A stretch of 64,000 nucleotides of DNA from Vampirovibrio chlorellavorus. Lineage in GTDB: Bacteria; Cyanobacteriota; Vampirovibrionia; Vampirovibrionales; Vampirovibrionaceae. Below are positions 39,494 to 47,831 of this stretch, one piece after another; the stretch's first letter is position 1; each line of letters opens with the position of its first letter. Made by a program: the position numbers and the translations under genes. The stretch is taken from NCBI GenBank assembly GCA_903866275.1, contig CAIPMU010000014.1, positions 62,001 to 126,000 on the forward strand, written 5' to 3'. The notes under the pieces were generated by a model. The model made no database searches. It was not told where the DNA came from and worked only from the letters and a program-made list of their open reading frames with translations.

Positions 39494-39691
39494 TTAATCT
39501 TCGGGCACGACTAATTCCTCAAACGTGCATTCTAGCAGGCGGCATAATTTGATGAGGGTGGGCAATCGAGGATAGGCGCGCCCTTGATTCCAGTACATGA
39601 CGGTTTGATGCTCGATGTCCATTTTATCGGCCAGTTTACGCATATTCCAGCCTTTATTGCGTCGTGCGACCTCCGCGATTTTGAGATACAT
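39494..39691 (-). CDS. Small XRE-type helix-turn-helix regulator
   Basis: 65 residues; MRKLADKMDIEHQTVMYWNQG is a Cro/CI-like HTH followed by RLPTLIKLCRLLECTFEELV. It is little more than a DNA-binding domain. GGAGAAGGGGG precedes the ATG. It is divergent from another HTH gene across 319 nt with two dyads. Confidence 0.85.
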   Translation of the reverse strand: MYLKIAEVARRNKGWNMRKLADKMDIEHQTVMYWNQGRAYPRLPTLIKLCRLLECTFEELVVPED

Positions 39692-39783
39692 AATTCCCCC
39701 TTCTCCAATAGCTCCAATTGAAAAACCGAATGTATACCCACTTAAGATGGCTGTATTTTTGTTCTAAAATAACAAAGTGCTAG

Positions 39784-39824
39784 GTGGACACAGTAAAGTG
39801 CCCCTGCAATGACCCGATGTCCAC
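39784..39824. promoter_or_regulatory. Dyad in the HTH intergenic region
   Basis: GTGGACA (39784-39790) and TGTCCAC (39818-39824) form exact inverted arms 27 nt apart. A second dyad, GCTGATTC (39837-39844) and GAATCAGC (39853-39860), follows. They lie between two divergent HTH genes (gene-free 39692-40010) and may be operator or looped-site sequences. Nothing else is recognised there. Confidence 0.35.
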
Positions 39825-40010
39825 ATTGAGAGTTGCGCTGATTCCACTCACTGAATCAGCCCCCTTATACAGGTAAATTATACCATTTTTGAAAGAACCT
39901 CTACCGTTAATGAAATCTGAATTTACATTTCTAAAAACAATGGCAGGCTGGTGTTGGCATGTTGCGTCTCAATGTGAGGTGCCTTGCAGGCGCTGTCAAA
40001 AGGGGAAGCT

Positions 40011-40427
40011 ATGAAACCGTCTGATCGAAAGTTAGGACTGGCTATTCAGCTGTTCCTGATGCGTAATAATATGCAGATTGAGGACTTGGCCCGTCAAATG
40101 GGGATTACGGGCGATAGTTTGTCTAATTTAATTCATGGTCGTCGCGGCTTTAAAAATGAAACGCTGGAGCGATTGGCCAATACACCAGCCCTGAAAGAGG
40201 GCGGTATGAGCCTGACCCAGCTCCGGGCGTTACGCGCCATTGATGAATATTCCTTTGAAGAAGTGGTACGGGCAATGATGGAATACGTTAAACAAGGCGA
40301 GATTGATCGCCTTCCCAAGGACTTCTTTGAACAGATTCTATCGTCCATGGAGCAGGATAGTTTTCCTCCGACGTTTGCAAATAAAAAGCTTGCGCTGCTC
40401 TCATTGCTTCAAAAAGACCATTCGTAA
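40011..40427 (+). CDS. Helix-turn-helix protein
   Basis: 138 residues. The first ~65 form a Cro/CI-like HTH (AIQLFLMRNNMQIEDLARQMGI, then TGDSLSNLIHGRRGFK). The rest is helical and charged, with no recognised domain. ATG 40011 follows AAAGGGGAAG; an ATG 27 nt upstream lacks a ribosome site. A perfect 12-bp terminator lies ~210 nt downstream. Confidence 0.8.
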   Translation: MKPSDRKLGLAIQLFLMRNNMQIEDLARQMGITGDSLSNLIHGRRGFKNETLERLANTPALKEGGMSLTQLRALRAIDEYSFEEVVRAMMEYVKQGEIDRLPKDFFEQILSSMEQDSFPPTFANKKLALLSLLQKDHS

Positions 40428-40638
40428 ATTCTTCGAAGTTCATGCCTGTCCTCTTTTCACCATTGCGTCTCCCCCAAAGTCTGGTGTCGTGATCTACTCC
40501 GGATGGGCGTGTTTGAAGCCACAGCCGAAGGACGCCTGCATGAGTGATTTGCTTAAATCCCAAAAATCTCTGAATTGGTGTTTGGCGCAGCTTGCGCTTT
40601 TATAGTTATATCGAAAATTGACCCACTTGCAGGCCGCT

Positions 40639-40675
40639 AAATCTTCGGTTTTTAATTTTAACCGAAGATTTTCTC
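40639..40675 (+). terminator. Intrinsic terminator downstream of the HTH gene
   Basis: AAATCTTCGGTT (40639-40650) pairs perfectly with AACCGAAGATTT (40660-40671), followed by TTCTC. Otherwise the stretch 40428-40736 holds nothing I can support. Confidence 0.75.
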
Positions 40676-40736
40676 AATTTTTAGTGCTTTTATGGCAGTC
40701 TGTTCAAGGGGCGGGCAGGTCTTTGCTTTGGCTGCA

Positions 40737-40979
40737 TTACATCCCAAAGCGGAACATGGCCCAGAATACGACAATAGAGTAAATGCCCATGGCAATGCCC
40801 CGATATGGATTTTCCTCGGGTAGAGCAATCAGTAGTAAAACCCCTGCAATGAAAAACAGGGTGAACAGGATCATGAACCGCTCCTGAGACATGCCTTTGC
40901 GTTTGGGCCGGGCTTTGGGTTTCAGGGGCGTGGTGGTTTCTGGCGTTGGGGTGACGGTGGTGGAATGATCAGCGGTCAT
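40737..40979 (-). CDS. Small two-pass membrane protein
   Basis: 80 residues: a Thr/Pro/Lys-rich N-terminus (~1-33), then two hydrophobic segments (~36-53 and ~62-78) joined by PEENPYRG. I do not recognise a family. The frame is open and starts with ATG 40979. It is 81 nt downstream of the TrmB-like gene on the same strand, so co-transcription is possible. Confidence 0.6.
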   Translation of the reverse strand: MTADHSTTVTPTPETTTPLKPKARPKRKGMSQERFMILFTLFFIAGVLLLIALPEENPYRGIAMGIYSIVVFWAMFRFGM

Positions 40980-41060
40980 GAATCAGCATCCTGCATGCTT
41001 GAGGAACAGGGACAGTTTATCACAAGGAGGGGTGGACTTCGGTGCTTTGAGTGGATGGGG

Positions 41061-41945
41061 TTATACGCTGACGACATCGGCGCCCAGGATTTTCCGGCGC
41101 AATAGATGCATATCTCGCCCGTAAAGTTTCTCGATTTGAGGGCGCAGGTTGCGCTCCACATCCAGCAAAAAGAGATCATGCACAATGAGTTCGGTAATCA
41201 CCAGCACAATGCCGGGATTGCGGGTGACTACCGCTTGAGGCGGTCGGTCGGCCTTGCCTATGGTACTGACCATGCCTTCCTGATCATCGACCGACATAAT
41301 CAGCCAGCGGCCGCTCATCAGGGATTGTTCAATGTGCGAGTGCTGGTGCACCTCGATGCCGTCGAGTTGGCAGTTGTCGTAGCCCACCACTTTTACTTTG
41401 ACGCCGCGTGCCTTGGCCTGGATCAGGGGCTGATACAGCGTCGCCGATTCCATTTCCCAGAGTTCAATGAGGATGGATTGTCGGGCATTGTGAATCATTT
41501 CGATGGCGTGCTTGAAGATGGACTCTTCGCCGCGCATGTTAATGACGGGTTCCACGGTTTCATCGGCCAGACTGGGCAGCGCGTCCCGAAGATACTTAAT
41601 AGATCCCTGAAAGGACCGTTCCCAGCGATCCAGCAGTTCATCCGGTCGAACGGGCATATAGGTCACCGGCTTGCCCCCAATGGCCACCACGACGTTGTTG
41701 CTCTCCAGCGCTTTGAGGGTGTCGTAGGCCCGCGCTTGGGGCACCCCGGATTCCTTGCTGATTTCGTAGCCCGTGGCAGGATGGTGCTTCAGCAGGGCCA
41801 GGTATACTTTGGCTTCATAGCTGTTGAGCCCCAGTTCTTTGAGTTTCTCAATGAGGTTATCCGACAAATGAGGATCCTCTTTAGGGATTGGCTGCTGGCT
41901 AAGCAAGTGAAGGTTGCGACAGGGGCATACTACGGTTTGTAGCAT
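41061..41945 (-). CDS. TrmB-family transcriptional regulator
   Basis: 294 residues. An N-terminal winged helix (LKELGLNSYEAKVYLALLKH, then ATGYEISKESGVPQARAYDTLKALE) is followed by a PLD-like TrmB sensor domain (IHNARQSILIELWEMES). TrmB proteins bind sugars and control transport or metabolism, mostly in archaea; the ligand here is unknown. The start is uncertain: ATG 41945 adds a Cys-containing leader, while TTG 41867 has AGAGGA upstream and gives MSDNLIEKLKELG. Confidence 0.85.
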   Translation of the reverse strand: MLQTVVCPCRNLHLLSQQPIPKEDPHLSDNLIEKLKELGLNSYEAKVYLALLKHHPATGYEISKESGVPQARAYDTLKALESNNVVVAIGGKPVTYMPVRPDELLDRWERSFQGSIKYLRDALPSLADETVEPVINMRGEESIFKHAIEMIHNARQSILIELWEMESATLYQPLIQAKARGVKVKVVGYDNCQLDGIEVHQHSHIEQSLMSGRWLIMSVDDQEGMVSTIGKADRPPQAVVTRNPGIVLVITELIVHDLFLLDVERNLRPQIEKLYGRDMHLLRRKILGADVVSV

Positions 41946-42053
41946 TATGGCTGAGGCGTTCAGAAAGTCAAGCGCACGCCAGTGAAACCCTGAGGCATTG
42001 TTTCTAATTGTTTACCGCAGATAGCCGTTTAAATAAAGCCCCTTTCGATAAAA

Positions 42054-42069
42054 AAGCATGCGCATGCTT
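42054..42069. repeat. 16-bp perfect palindrome ahead of rplI
   Basis: AAGCATGCGCATGCTT is self-complementary across 16 bp and overlaps the likely -35 region of rplI. Confidence 0.6.
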
Positions 42070-42094
42070 GCGGCTGGCTCTTTTGTGATATATT
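42067..42094 (+). promoter_or_regulatory. Promoter of rplI
   Basis: CTTGCG (42067-42072) and TATATT (42089-42094) with a 16-nt spacer and a TG just before the -10 element. Confidence 0.45.
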
Positions 42095-42134
42095 CTTCCT
42101 TCAACCTCACTGGAAAGGAATTGGAGAAAGACCC

Positions 42135-42644
42135 ATGCAGGTAATTTTAAGTAAAGATGTGGATTCGTTGGGCAGCCACGGCGATGTGGTGACTGTTGCT
42201 GATGGTTACTTCCGTAACTATCTCGGGCCGCGCAACCTGGCCGTACAAGCCACCAAAGGCTCTTTAGAGGATTTGCAGCGTCGCATTGACCGCATCCGCG
42301 CTAAAGCTGAGAAAAAACATCAGGAAGATTTAGCCAAAGCCGAAAAAGTCAACGCTTTGGGTCAACTGGTTCTGGAAGCCAATGCTGGCGATACCGGCAA
42401 ACTCTATGGCACCATCACCACCAAGGAACTGACCAAGGTGCTGCAAGAGAAAACCGGCTTTGAGATTGAACGTCGCAACGTGAACATTGATCACCCCATC
42501 AACAAAGTGGGCGATTACACCGTGTTCGTGAAGTTCTCTCCCAAAGTGTCCGCGCAAGTGAAACTGAAAGTGAACGCTATCAAGGCGGCTCACGAAGAAT
42601 TTGTGTTGGAAGATGCTTTCGCTGGCGAAGAAGATTTCGGTTAA
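42135..42644 (+). CDS. rplI: 50S ribosomal protein L9
   Basis: 169 residues; MQVILSKDVDSLGSHGDVVTVADGY and YFRNYLGPRNLAVQAT are the N-terminal L9 signature, followed by a long helix and the C-terminal domain. Slightly longer than the usual ~150, with an acidic end. TTGGAGAAAG precedes the ATG. Confidence 0.97.
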   Translation: MQVILSKDVDSLGSHGDVVTVADGYFRNYLGPRNLAVQATKGSLEDLQRRIDRIRAKAEKKHQEDLAKAEKVNALGQLVLEANAGDTGKLYGTITTKELTKVLQEKTGFEIERRNVNIDHPINKVGDYTVFVKFSPKVSAQVKLKVNAIKAAHEEFVLEDAFAGEEDFG

Positions 42645-42670
42645 TCGACTTCTTCAAGCGTAAAGATTTA

Positions 42671-42704
42671 AAAACAGGCGGCTTATAAAGCCGCCTGTTT
42701 TTTT
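42671..42704 (+). terminator. Intrinsic terminator after rplI
   Basis: AAAACAGGCGGC pairs perfectly with GCCGCCTGTTTT around a 7-nt loop, then a T run. Confidence 0.9.
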
Positions 42705-42744
42705 GTGAGCAAATGAGGCATGGGTGAGCATGGCAGGCTTCGGG

Positions 42745-43395
42745 TTACTTCACCGAAACCCAAGGGTTGTCTTTGATGTAAAAGCGCCAGGGGTAATCAA
42801 TGGCCTTGGTGATCCCGATCCGGGTGGTCTGGATGATGTGGGTATTGGGTAGGGGTTCGCCGGCGCTCAGGTATAAGCCGTCCTGGGTTTGGGTGAGTGA
42901 AATGCCATTGTGTGTGGTCCGGGTAATGTTGAGGGTACGGGTTAAGCGGCCTGGGCCGTGTGTTTGCCACTTCTTTATGGCTTTGGGATGGTCTGGCAGA
43001 GGGTTATCGGACGGCAAGGTTAGGGGTTCCAGGGCACGAAACAAGACGGCCCCGGCAGTGCCTTCGGGTTCGGTGACCACGTTCAGGCAGTTGTACATCC
43101 CGTAGATCAGGTAGACATAGGCGGTGCCGGGAGCGGCATAGAGCATCTCGGCCCGGCCTTTTTTGCGGTTGTAAGCGTGGCAAGCCGGGTCATTGGCAGT
43201 GTAGGCTTCGGTTTCAACAACCCCGAAGCGCAACCATTCACCTGTGGCTGCATGTTGACTCATCAGGATGCTCCCCAATAGCGCACGGGCAACGGTTACG
43301 GTGTCCCTTGCAAAATAGGCTCCCGCTAGTGGAGGATAATCTGGGGGTGTTGTCGGGTTGAAATCATTCAAACGGGGCTTACCCATCTTATACAT
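42745..43395 (-). CDS. DNA-3-methyladenine glycosylase (Mpg/AAG family)
   Basis: About 216 residues of PF02245: ARALLGSILMS, VVETEAYTANDPACHAYNRKKGRAEMLY (split), PGTAYVYLIYGMYNCLNVV with the base-flipping Tyr, and HGPGRLTRTLNI. It excises alkylated purines in base-excision repair. The start is unclear: GTG 43407, ATG 43395 and ATG 43386 are in frame without a good ribosome site. It is divergent from murA with closely packed promoters. Confidence 0.92.
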   Translation of the reverse strand: MYKMGKPRLNDFNPTTPPDYPPLAGAYFARDTVTVARALLGSILMSQHAATGEWLRFGVVETEAYTANDPACHAYNRKKGRAEMLYAAPGTAYVYLIYGMYNCLNVVTEPEGTAGAVLFRALEPLTLPSDNPLPDHPKAIKKWQTHGPGRLTRTLNITRTTHNGISLTQTQDGLYLSAGEPLPNTHIIQTTRIGITKAIDYPWRFYIKDNPWVSVK

Positions 43396-43451
43396 TTCGT
43401 AATACACTATACTAATGAGTACCCCTTTGCGAAGACAGTTGGAGATTTGGG

Positions 43452-44756
43452 TTGACTGAAAAATTGATCATTCACGGCGGTAAGGCACTGCGCGGTGAAG
43501 TTGAAATTGCCGGTGCCAAGAATTCCGTGCTCAAGTTAATGGCCGCCGCCCTCTTGACCGGAGATAGTATTGAACTCCGCAACGTTCCTCATTTGAGCGA
43601 TGTGGCTGTGATGACCCAGGTTTTAAAGCATCTGGGCTGTGATGTTGATCAGCAGGACGATGATCGGTTGTACATCCAGGCCCGGAATATTACCAGCTAC
43701 GAAGCCCCGTATGATTTGGTCCGCAAAATGCGCGCCAGCTTTGATGTACTGGGCAGTTTGCTGGGCCGTTTCGGTGAAGCCCGTGTGGCTCTGCCCGGTG
43801 GTTGTTCCATTGGCAAGCGCAGCGTTGATTTGCACGTTAAAGGCCTGATGGCGCTGGGTGCGGAAGTGGAAATCAATCACGGGTACGTGGAAGCCAAGGC
43901 TACCCGGTTGGTGGGTACCGAAATTTTGCTGGATACCCCCAGCGTGGGCGCCACCGAAAACATCATGCTGGCTGCGACGATGGCTGAAGGCTCCACCATT
44001 CTCTCCAATGCGGCGCAAGAGCCGGAAATTATGGACTTGGCCAACTTTCTGAACGCGATGGGCGCGGACATTAGTGGTGCGGGTACCAATGAGTTGATTA
44101 TCAACGGCGTGAAGCCGGGCAGTCTGCATGGGACCACTTATTCGGTGATGCCGGATCGGATTGAAGCGGCCACCTACCTGATGGCGGCTGCAGGCACCCG
44201 TGGAGACGTCACGGTGAACAATGTTTTGCCGGTGCACCTGAGCTCTCTGACCCACAAATTGATGGAAATGGGCGCTGATATTGAAATGCCAACGCCCAAC
44301 AGCCTGAGACTTCGTTGTGATAAACGCTTACAGGCTCAAAACATTGTCACGCAACCCTATCCCGGGTTTCCGACCGATTTGCAGGCCCCATTTATGACCC
44401 TGCTCTGTATTGCCGATGGCGTGAGTATCGTGAAAGAAACCATTTACGAGAATCGCTTCAAGCAAGTGGGCGAATTGAAGCGTATGGGTGCTGATATTTC
44501 TGTAGAGCGGGACGTTGCGGTAATTACCGGCGTGGAGCATCTCAGCGGCGCTGAAGTAAATGCACACGACTTGCGCGCTGGTGCGGCGATGGTAATTGCG
44601 GGCGTTCAGGCCATTGGCATGACTGAGGTCTACGATTTACAGCATCTGGATCGCGGTTACGAGCATCTGGTGGAAAAAATGCAGAGTATTGGTGCAGATA
44701 TTCAGCGGGTGCCGGATACCAGTGGCCGGGTCATTCTGACGGAAGATGCCATGTAA
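43452..44756 (+). CDS. murA: UDP-N-acetylglucosamine 1-carboxyvinyltransferase
   Basis: 434 residues from TTG 43452 with GGAG upstream. KNSVLKLMAAALLTGD, RKMRASFDVLGSLLGRFG and the catalytic Cys at residue ~118 in PGGCSIGKRSVDLH are conserved. It transfers enolpyruvate to UDP-GlcNAc in peptidoglycan synthesis; the Cys form is the fosfomycin-sensitive type. Confidence 0.97.
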   Translation: MTEKLIIHGGKALRGEVEIAGAKNSVLKLMAAALLTGDSIELRNVPHLSDVAVMTQVLKHLGCDVDQQDDDRLYIQARNITSYEAPYDLVRKMRASFDVLGSLLGRFGEARVALPGGCSIGKRSVDLHVKGLMALGAEVEINHGYVEAKATRLVGTEILLDTPSVGATENIMLAATMAEGSTILSNAAQEPEIMDLANFLNAMGADISGAGTNELIINGVKPGSLHGTTYSVMPDRIEAATYLMAAAGTRGDVTVNNVLPVHLSSLTHKLMEMGADIEMPTPNSLRLRCDKRLQAQNIVTQPYPGFPTDLQAPFMTLLCIADGVSIVKETIYENRFKQVGELKRMGADISVERDVAVITGVEHLSGAEVNAHDLRAGAAMVIAGVQAIGMTEVYDLQHLDRGYEHLVEKMQSIGADIQRVPDTSGRVILTEDAM

Positions 44757-44825
44757 CTCTGTAAGGCGATCCCGGTAACGCGGTTCCGCGCCGGATAAAC
44801 TCTAAAGTTACGGATAGAGAAGCGT

Positions 44826-45209
44826 ATGAGCGAAGTTCCAAAATCTGATGAGGCCACGGCCTCGACCAACTCCCCTCGGCGCTGGTACGAGCAAGATCCT
44901 CTGTTGATGGAAGTGTTGGAGCTGTTGCGCGCCTATCCTGCCGATGTACGCGAGCAGGCTCAGATTTTTCTCGGCAAGATTGAAGAGCAGATTGGCAAAG
45001 AGGCGCTGGACAAGTTTTATGAGCTGAGTGTTCCGGCTAAAATGGGCAACCGCTGGTACGATCAGGATCCGGTGGTTTTCAGGGCGATTGAATTGTTGCG
45101 GGTTGTGCCCCCGGCGGTCCAGCGTCAGGCGGCTACGCGATTTCTGGAATCCATGAAGAAGCATGGTTTGTCGCCCGATTTGTTGAAACCGGATCCGGCC
45201 TCCAGTTAG
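44826..45209 (+). CDS. Uncharacterised protein with duplicated RWYxQDP motif
   Basis: 127 residues containing two ~40-residue repeats. Repeat 1 (~19-58) begins RRWYEQDPLLMEVLELLRAYP and repeat 2 (~75-114) begins NRWYDQDPVVFRAIELLRVVP. Each continues with a helix of A/V-x-x-Q-A. No family is recognised and there are no membrane segments. It lies 69 nt after murA, possibly in one transcript, and a DUF309 gene follows. GATAGAGAAG precedes the ATG. Confidence 0.7.
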   Translation: MSEVPKSDEATASTNSPRRWYEQDPLLMEVLELLRAYPADVREQAQIFLGKIEEQIGKEALDKFYELSVPAKMGNRWYDQDPVVFRAIELLRVVPPAVQRQAATRFLESMKKHGLSPDLLKPDPASS

Positions 45210-45366
45210 AGGGTTTTGCGTCAGAAGGATGCCAGGGCGCTCTGGTGAGTGTTTAGGCGAGTGGTTCTTCTTGGGCTTGTGTTCTGCTTGGCGTACACTG
45301 CAGGGGAGAACCTGTTTGCATGCAGGTCGTTGTAGCCCTGCCCGAACCCCACTGGAGCCCAAGCCC

Positions 45367-45822
45367 ATGTCGAGTTTATTTTCTAGCGAATCGTCTGAGT
45401 CATCGTCGGAGTCGGTTGTTTCATCCCCAGCGGCGGTCGAGGCCGCCCCGGCTGCCAGTTTTGAAGCAGCGGTGCATTTGTTTAATCAAAGGCAGTTTTT
45501 TGAGTGCCACGAAGTGCTGGAAGAATTGTGGCGCCCGTTGGCCAAGGGACCCGAGAAATGGTTTTTACAGGGGGTATTGCAAGTGGCGGTGGGTTTTCAT
45601 CATCTTGAACAGGAGAATTATACGGGTGCAAAAAATCTGTTCACAGCGGGTGTTGAAAAACTGGAAGTGACCCTCACCAATCGCAAGGGCTTTGTCCCCC
45701 CGATGGATCTCCCCCCATTCCTGCTCAGCGTGCATGCCGCATTGGAAACAGTGCTGGTCCTCGGCCCCGATTGCCTCGGTGAATTCCCCGAAGCCCTCAT
45801 CCCCCAAATTCAAATACGCTGA
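45367..45822 (+). CDS. DUF309 domain-containing protein
   Basis: 151 residues. A Ser/Glu/Ala-rich N-terminus (~1-32) precedes the DUF309 helical hairpins: HLFNQRQFFECHEVLEELW, then PEKWFLQGVLQVAVGFHH. The HEVLEELW motif is diagnostic. Function is unknown. ATG 45367 is used because the frame upstream of it is a poor protein; TGGAG stands ~11 nt before. Confidence 0.85.
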   Translation: MSSLFSSESSESSSESVVSSPAAVEAAPAASFEAAVHLFNQRQFFECHEVLEELWRPLAKGPEKWFLQGVLQVAVGFHHLEQENYTGAKNLFTAGVEKLEVTLTNRKGFVPPMDLPPFLLSVHAALETVLVLGPDCLGEFPEALIPQIQIR

Positions 45823-45843
45823 GAGTGACCCCGAAGCCAATGA

Positions 45844-45863
45844 ATTCCCTCGTTCCCCGGAAT
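45844..45863. repeat. ATTCCC-N8-CGGAAT palindromic element, copy 2
   Basis: Same size and form as the element at 30942-30961, with one mismatch in the outer arms. It lies between the DUF309 gene and repeat copy 3. Confidence 0.5.
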
Positions 45864-45897
45864 GACACACACTCTCTCATTGCGTGAACCCCTTTAT

Positions 45898-45985
45898 CTC
45901 CTCAAAAAGCTCGCCCTCCTTCCAAAAAGAGGCAAAGCCTCTTTTCCAAAGCAAAAAGGCGCCACAGCCACGCACCCAACAACAA
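45898..45985 (-). repeat. Intergenic structured repeat family, copy 3 (partial, reversed)
   Basis: Read on the minus strand this has GGGTGCGTGGCTGTGGCGCC, the AAAAGAGGC-TTT-GCCTCTTTT hairpin and GGAGGGCGAG, matching the 3' half of copies 1 and 2. The two 5' hairpins are absent. Confidence 0.7.
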
Positions 45986-45996
45986 ACCCTCCCATG

Positions 45997-46036
45997 AAAA
46001 AAAGCCCCCACTGGTAAAACCAGAAAGGGCTTTTTA
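45997..46036 (-). terminator. Terminator of rpsU, bidirectional
   Basis: AAAAAGCCC and GGGCTTTTT arms, with a second inner stem CTGGT/ACCAG, lie 18 nt after the rpsU stop. Confidence 0.85.
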
Positions 46037-46053
46037 AAAGTTTGAAAAAAAGC

Positions 46054-46227
46054 TTAGCTTTTGCGCTTGCGAGCCGCTTCCGCTTTTCTTTTCCGTTTTA
46101 CGCTGGGTTTCACGTAGTGCTCACGACGCTTGATCTCGGACAGAATGCCCGCTTTTTGGATCTTTTTCTTGAAGCGCTTGAGTGCACTTTCGATACTTTC
46201 ACCAGGATGGACCTGGATTTCAGCCAA
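46054..46227 (-). CDS. rpsU: 30S ribosomal protein S21
   Basis: 57 residues, highly basic: [34 protein letters not shown]. Start TTG 46227 (read as Met, [10 protein letters not shown]) is chosen because GGGGG is nine bases upstream and the length matches S21; the longer frame to 46266 adds 13 atypical residues. Confidence 0.92.
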   Translation of the reverse strand: MAEIQVHPGESIESALKRFKKKIQKAGILSEIKRREHYVKPSVKRKRKAEAARKRKS

Positions 46228-46317
46228 TGCTAACAACCCCCTTTCAAGTGGGATAGTCGAATACAACTACGAAACTAACACAGACGCCCGCACATGACAA
46301 TCGTGTCAATGAGAATC

Positions 46318-46653
46318 TTAACCGGGCGGCCAATCGAGCGGACGGCCCGCCAGAATGTGGGCATGCAGGTGAAAGACACTTTGCCCGGCCCCTGTGCCGT
46401 TATTGACGATCACCCGATAGTCTGAAAGTTGCTGCTGTTGGGCCACATCCCGAACGCCGGACATCCATTGTCCCAATATCAGGCTATCTGGGCTGTCGCT
46501 CAGGCTGGGAGTGTGCTGTTTATGAATGACCAGCAGGTGCGTGGGCGCCTGGGGGGTAATGTCGTTGAAGGCCACAATGTGCTCGGTTTCCGCCACTTTC
46601 TGGCTGGGAATGTCTCCGGCGATGATTTTGCAAAACAGGCAATCGGCTGACAC
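46318..46653 (-). CDS. HIT-family protein (histidine triad)
   Basis: 111 residues: DCLFCKIIAGDIPSQKV with Cys pair, and the histidine triad HLHAHILAGR near the C-terminus. HinT-type proteins hydrolyse nucleoside phosphoramidates. GTG 46653 follows AGAGAGGA. Confidence 0.93.
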   Translation of the reverse strand: MSADCLFCKIIAGDIPSQKVAETEHIVAFNDITPQAPTHLLVIHKQHTPSLSDSPDSLILGQWMSGVRDVAQQQQLSDYRVIVNNGTGAGQSVFHLHAHILAGRPLDWPPG

Positions 46654-46766
46654 GGGATTTTCCTCTCTCTGGGTCTGGGGGCAGCTGCCCTCAAACGACG
46701 GTTGTTCATTTTTCTATTCAAGCGGGAATATGCTTCAGGGTAAAGCAGCTTTCGGCTTGGCTGCGC

Positions 46767-47663
46767 TTAAGCCCAGTAACTCACCCGAACAGGCTGTGCT
46801 GGTTGTGGCAGAAGGGCGTTGGGTGCTGGTTGAGATGGTGTTTGGATGCGTTGTTGTACGCGGTATGCCAGCGGCAGGGGTCTCAGGGGCTCCTGGGGTG
46901 GTGGGGGCTCATGGCCGGGGCTGGACAGGGGGAGCTCGCCGTATTTGTCGATAATTCGAGCGATGAGCGCGTTTTTGTAGGGGTCGGCATCAAAAAAGAG
47001 CCGGCTGTAGAGTTGTACCCCGTCCCGCAGTAGGGGCAAGTTGGAGGCGGCTTGCGCGTAGGCCGGATCAATCGCTTCATGATAACGATGCGCCATCGTG
47101 TTCAGGGCGAGACATTCGGATTCCTCCTGCAGCGAGGATTGATCGTCACCCACGGGGCCTGTGTTGCCAGGCAAGGTTGCTGCCAGCGACAGGTTTTGCC
47201 GTTGGCCGGTGCGGGGGTCGGTTACCAGCGCCGCTGCGTGACCTGCCTCGTGGTAAATGGCCTCGGCAATGGCATAGAGCGTGGTCGGCGAGTCATCGCC
47301 CCGGTATTTGGCGTTGATCATGATCAACCGCTGATCCGCCACCCACTGGGCGTGGGCCTTGGTGTCGCCCATATCGCCAAACGCCACCCGGATGTGGTTG
47401 TTCTGGATGACCTGCAGTGCCTCTTGCCCGTTATGGAAAATGGGCGGCAGTCCCAGTTGTTGCATATAGGCCTCATCCTGCGGCAGGTTTTGAATTTGAC
47501 CCAGGCGTTGCAAGGCATGGCAGAGAATGATTTTGTCAGGCACTGCCGCGCTGGCGTTGTTCAGGCTGGTTGGCACTGGTGGGTAACCAGTGTTTTGCAA
47601 AGAGGCCTGTGGGCTGGGCAGGCTTATGGGGTACAGATTGTAGCGGGGTGAAATACTGGCCAT
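46767..47663 (-). CDS. Uncharacterised HEXXH-motif protein, possible metallopeptidase
   Basis: 298 residues. An IYHEAGHAAAL helix places H138-E-A-G-H142, a gluzincin-like zinc motif, with candidate third-ligand or active-site glutamates ~40 residues later (LQEESECLALN, E180-E183). The N-terminal ~40 residues and the C-terminal ~45 are Pro-rich and probably disordered. No clear signal peptide. Peptidase activity is inferred from the motif only. It is divergent from upp across ~170 nt. Confidence 0.7.
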   Translation of the reverse strand: MASISPRYNLYPISLPSPQASLQNTGYPPVPTSLNNASAAVPDKIILCHALQRLGQIQNLPQDEAYMQQLGLPPIFHNGQEALQVIQNNHIRVAFGDMGDTKAHAQWVADQRLIMINAKYRGDDSPTTLYAIAEAIYHEAGHAAALVTDPRTGQRQNLSLAATLPGNTGPVGDDQSSLQEESECLALNTMAHRYHEAIDPAYAQAASNLPLLRDGVQLYSRLFFDADPYKNALIARIIDKYGELPLSSPGHEPPPPQEPLRPLPLAYRVQQRIQTPSQPAPNALLPQPAQPVRVSYWA

Positions 47664-47831
47664 CAGAGGGAAGGCGTCCTATGTCCCGAGGAGCCGTCGG
47701 GTTTTGGATGGGTGGTTTAGCGTTGGTGTTGTTGTTGAAAAACCGGGAAATCGGTTTTGTTGCCTCAATTTTCGGGCGGGTTTTTGTTACTATGGAAGTG
47801 AGTACCCCGTCCCCCTACAGGAGTTTTACCC

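Noticed and set aside
40288-40443. Minus-strand frame MNFEEFTNGLFEAMRAAQAFY with AGAGGA upstream
   Set aside because: It looks protein-like but lies mostly antisense to the 138-residue HTH gene, which has the better start and its own terminator. The overlap is too large to accept without conservation data.
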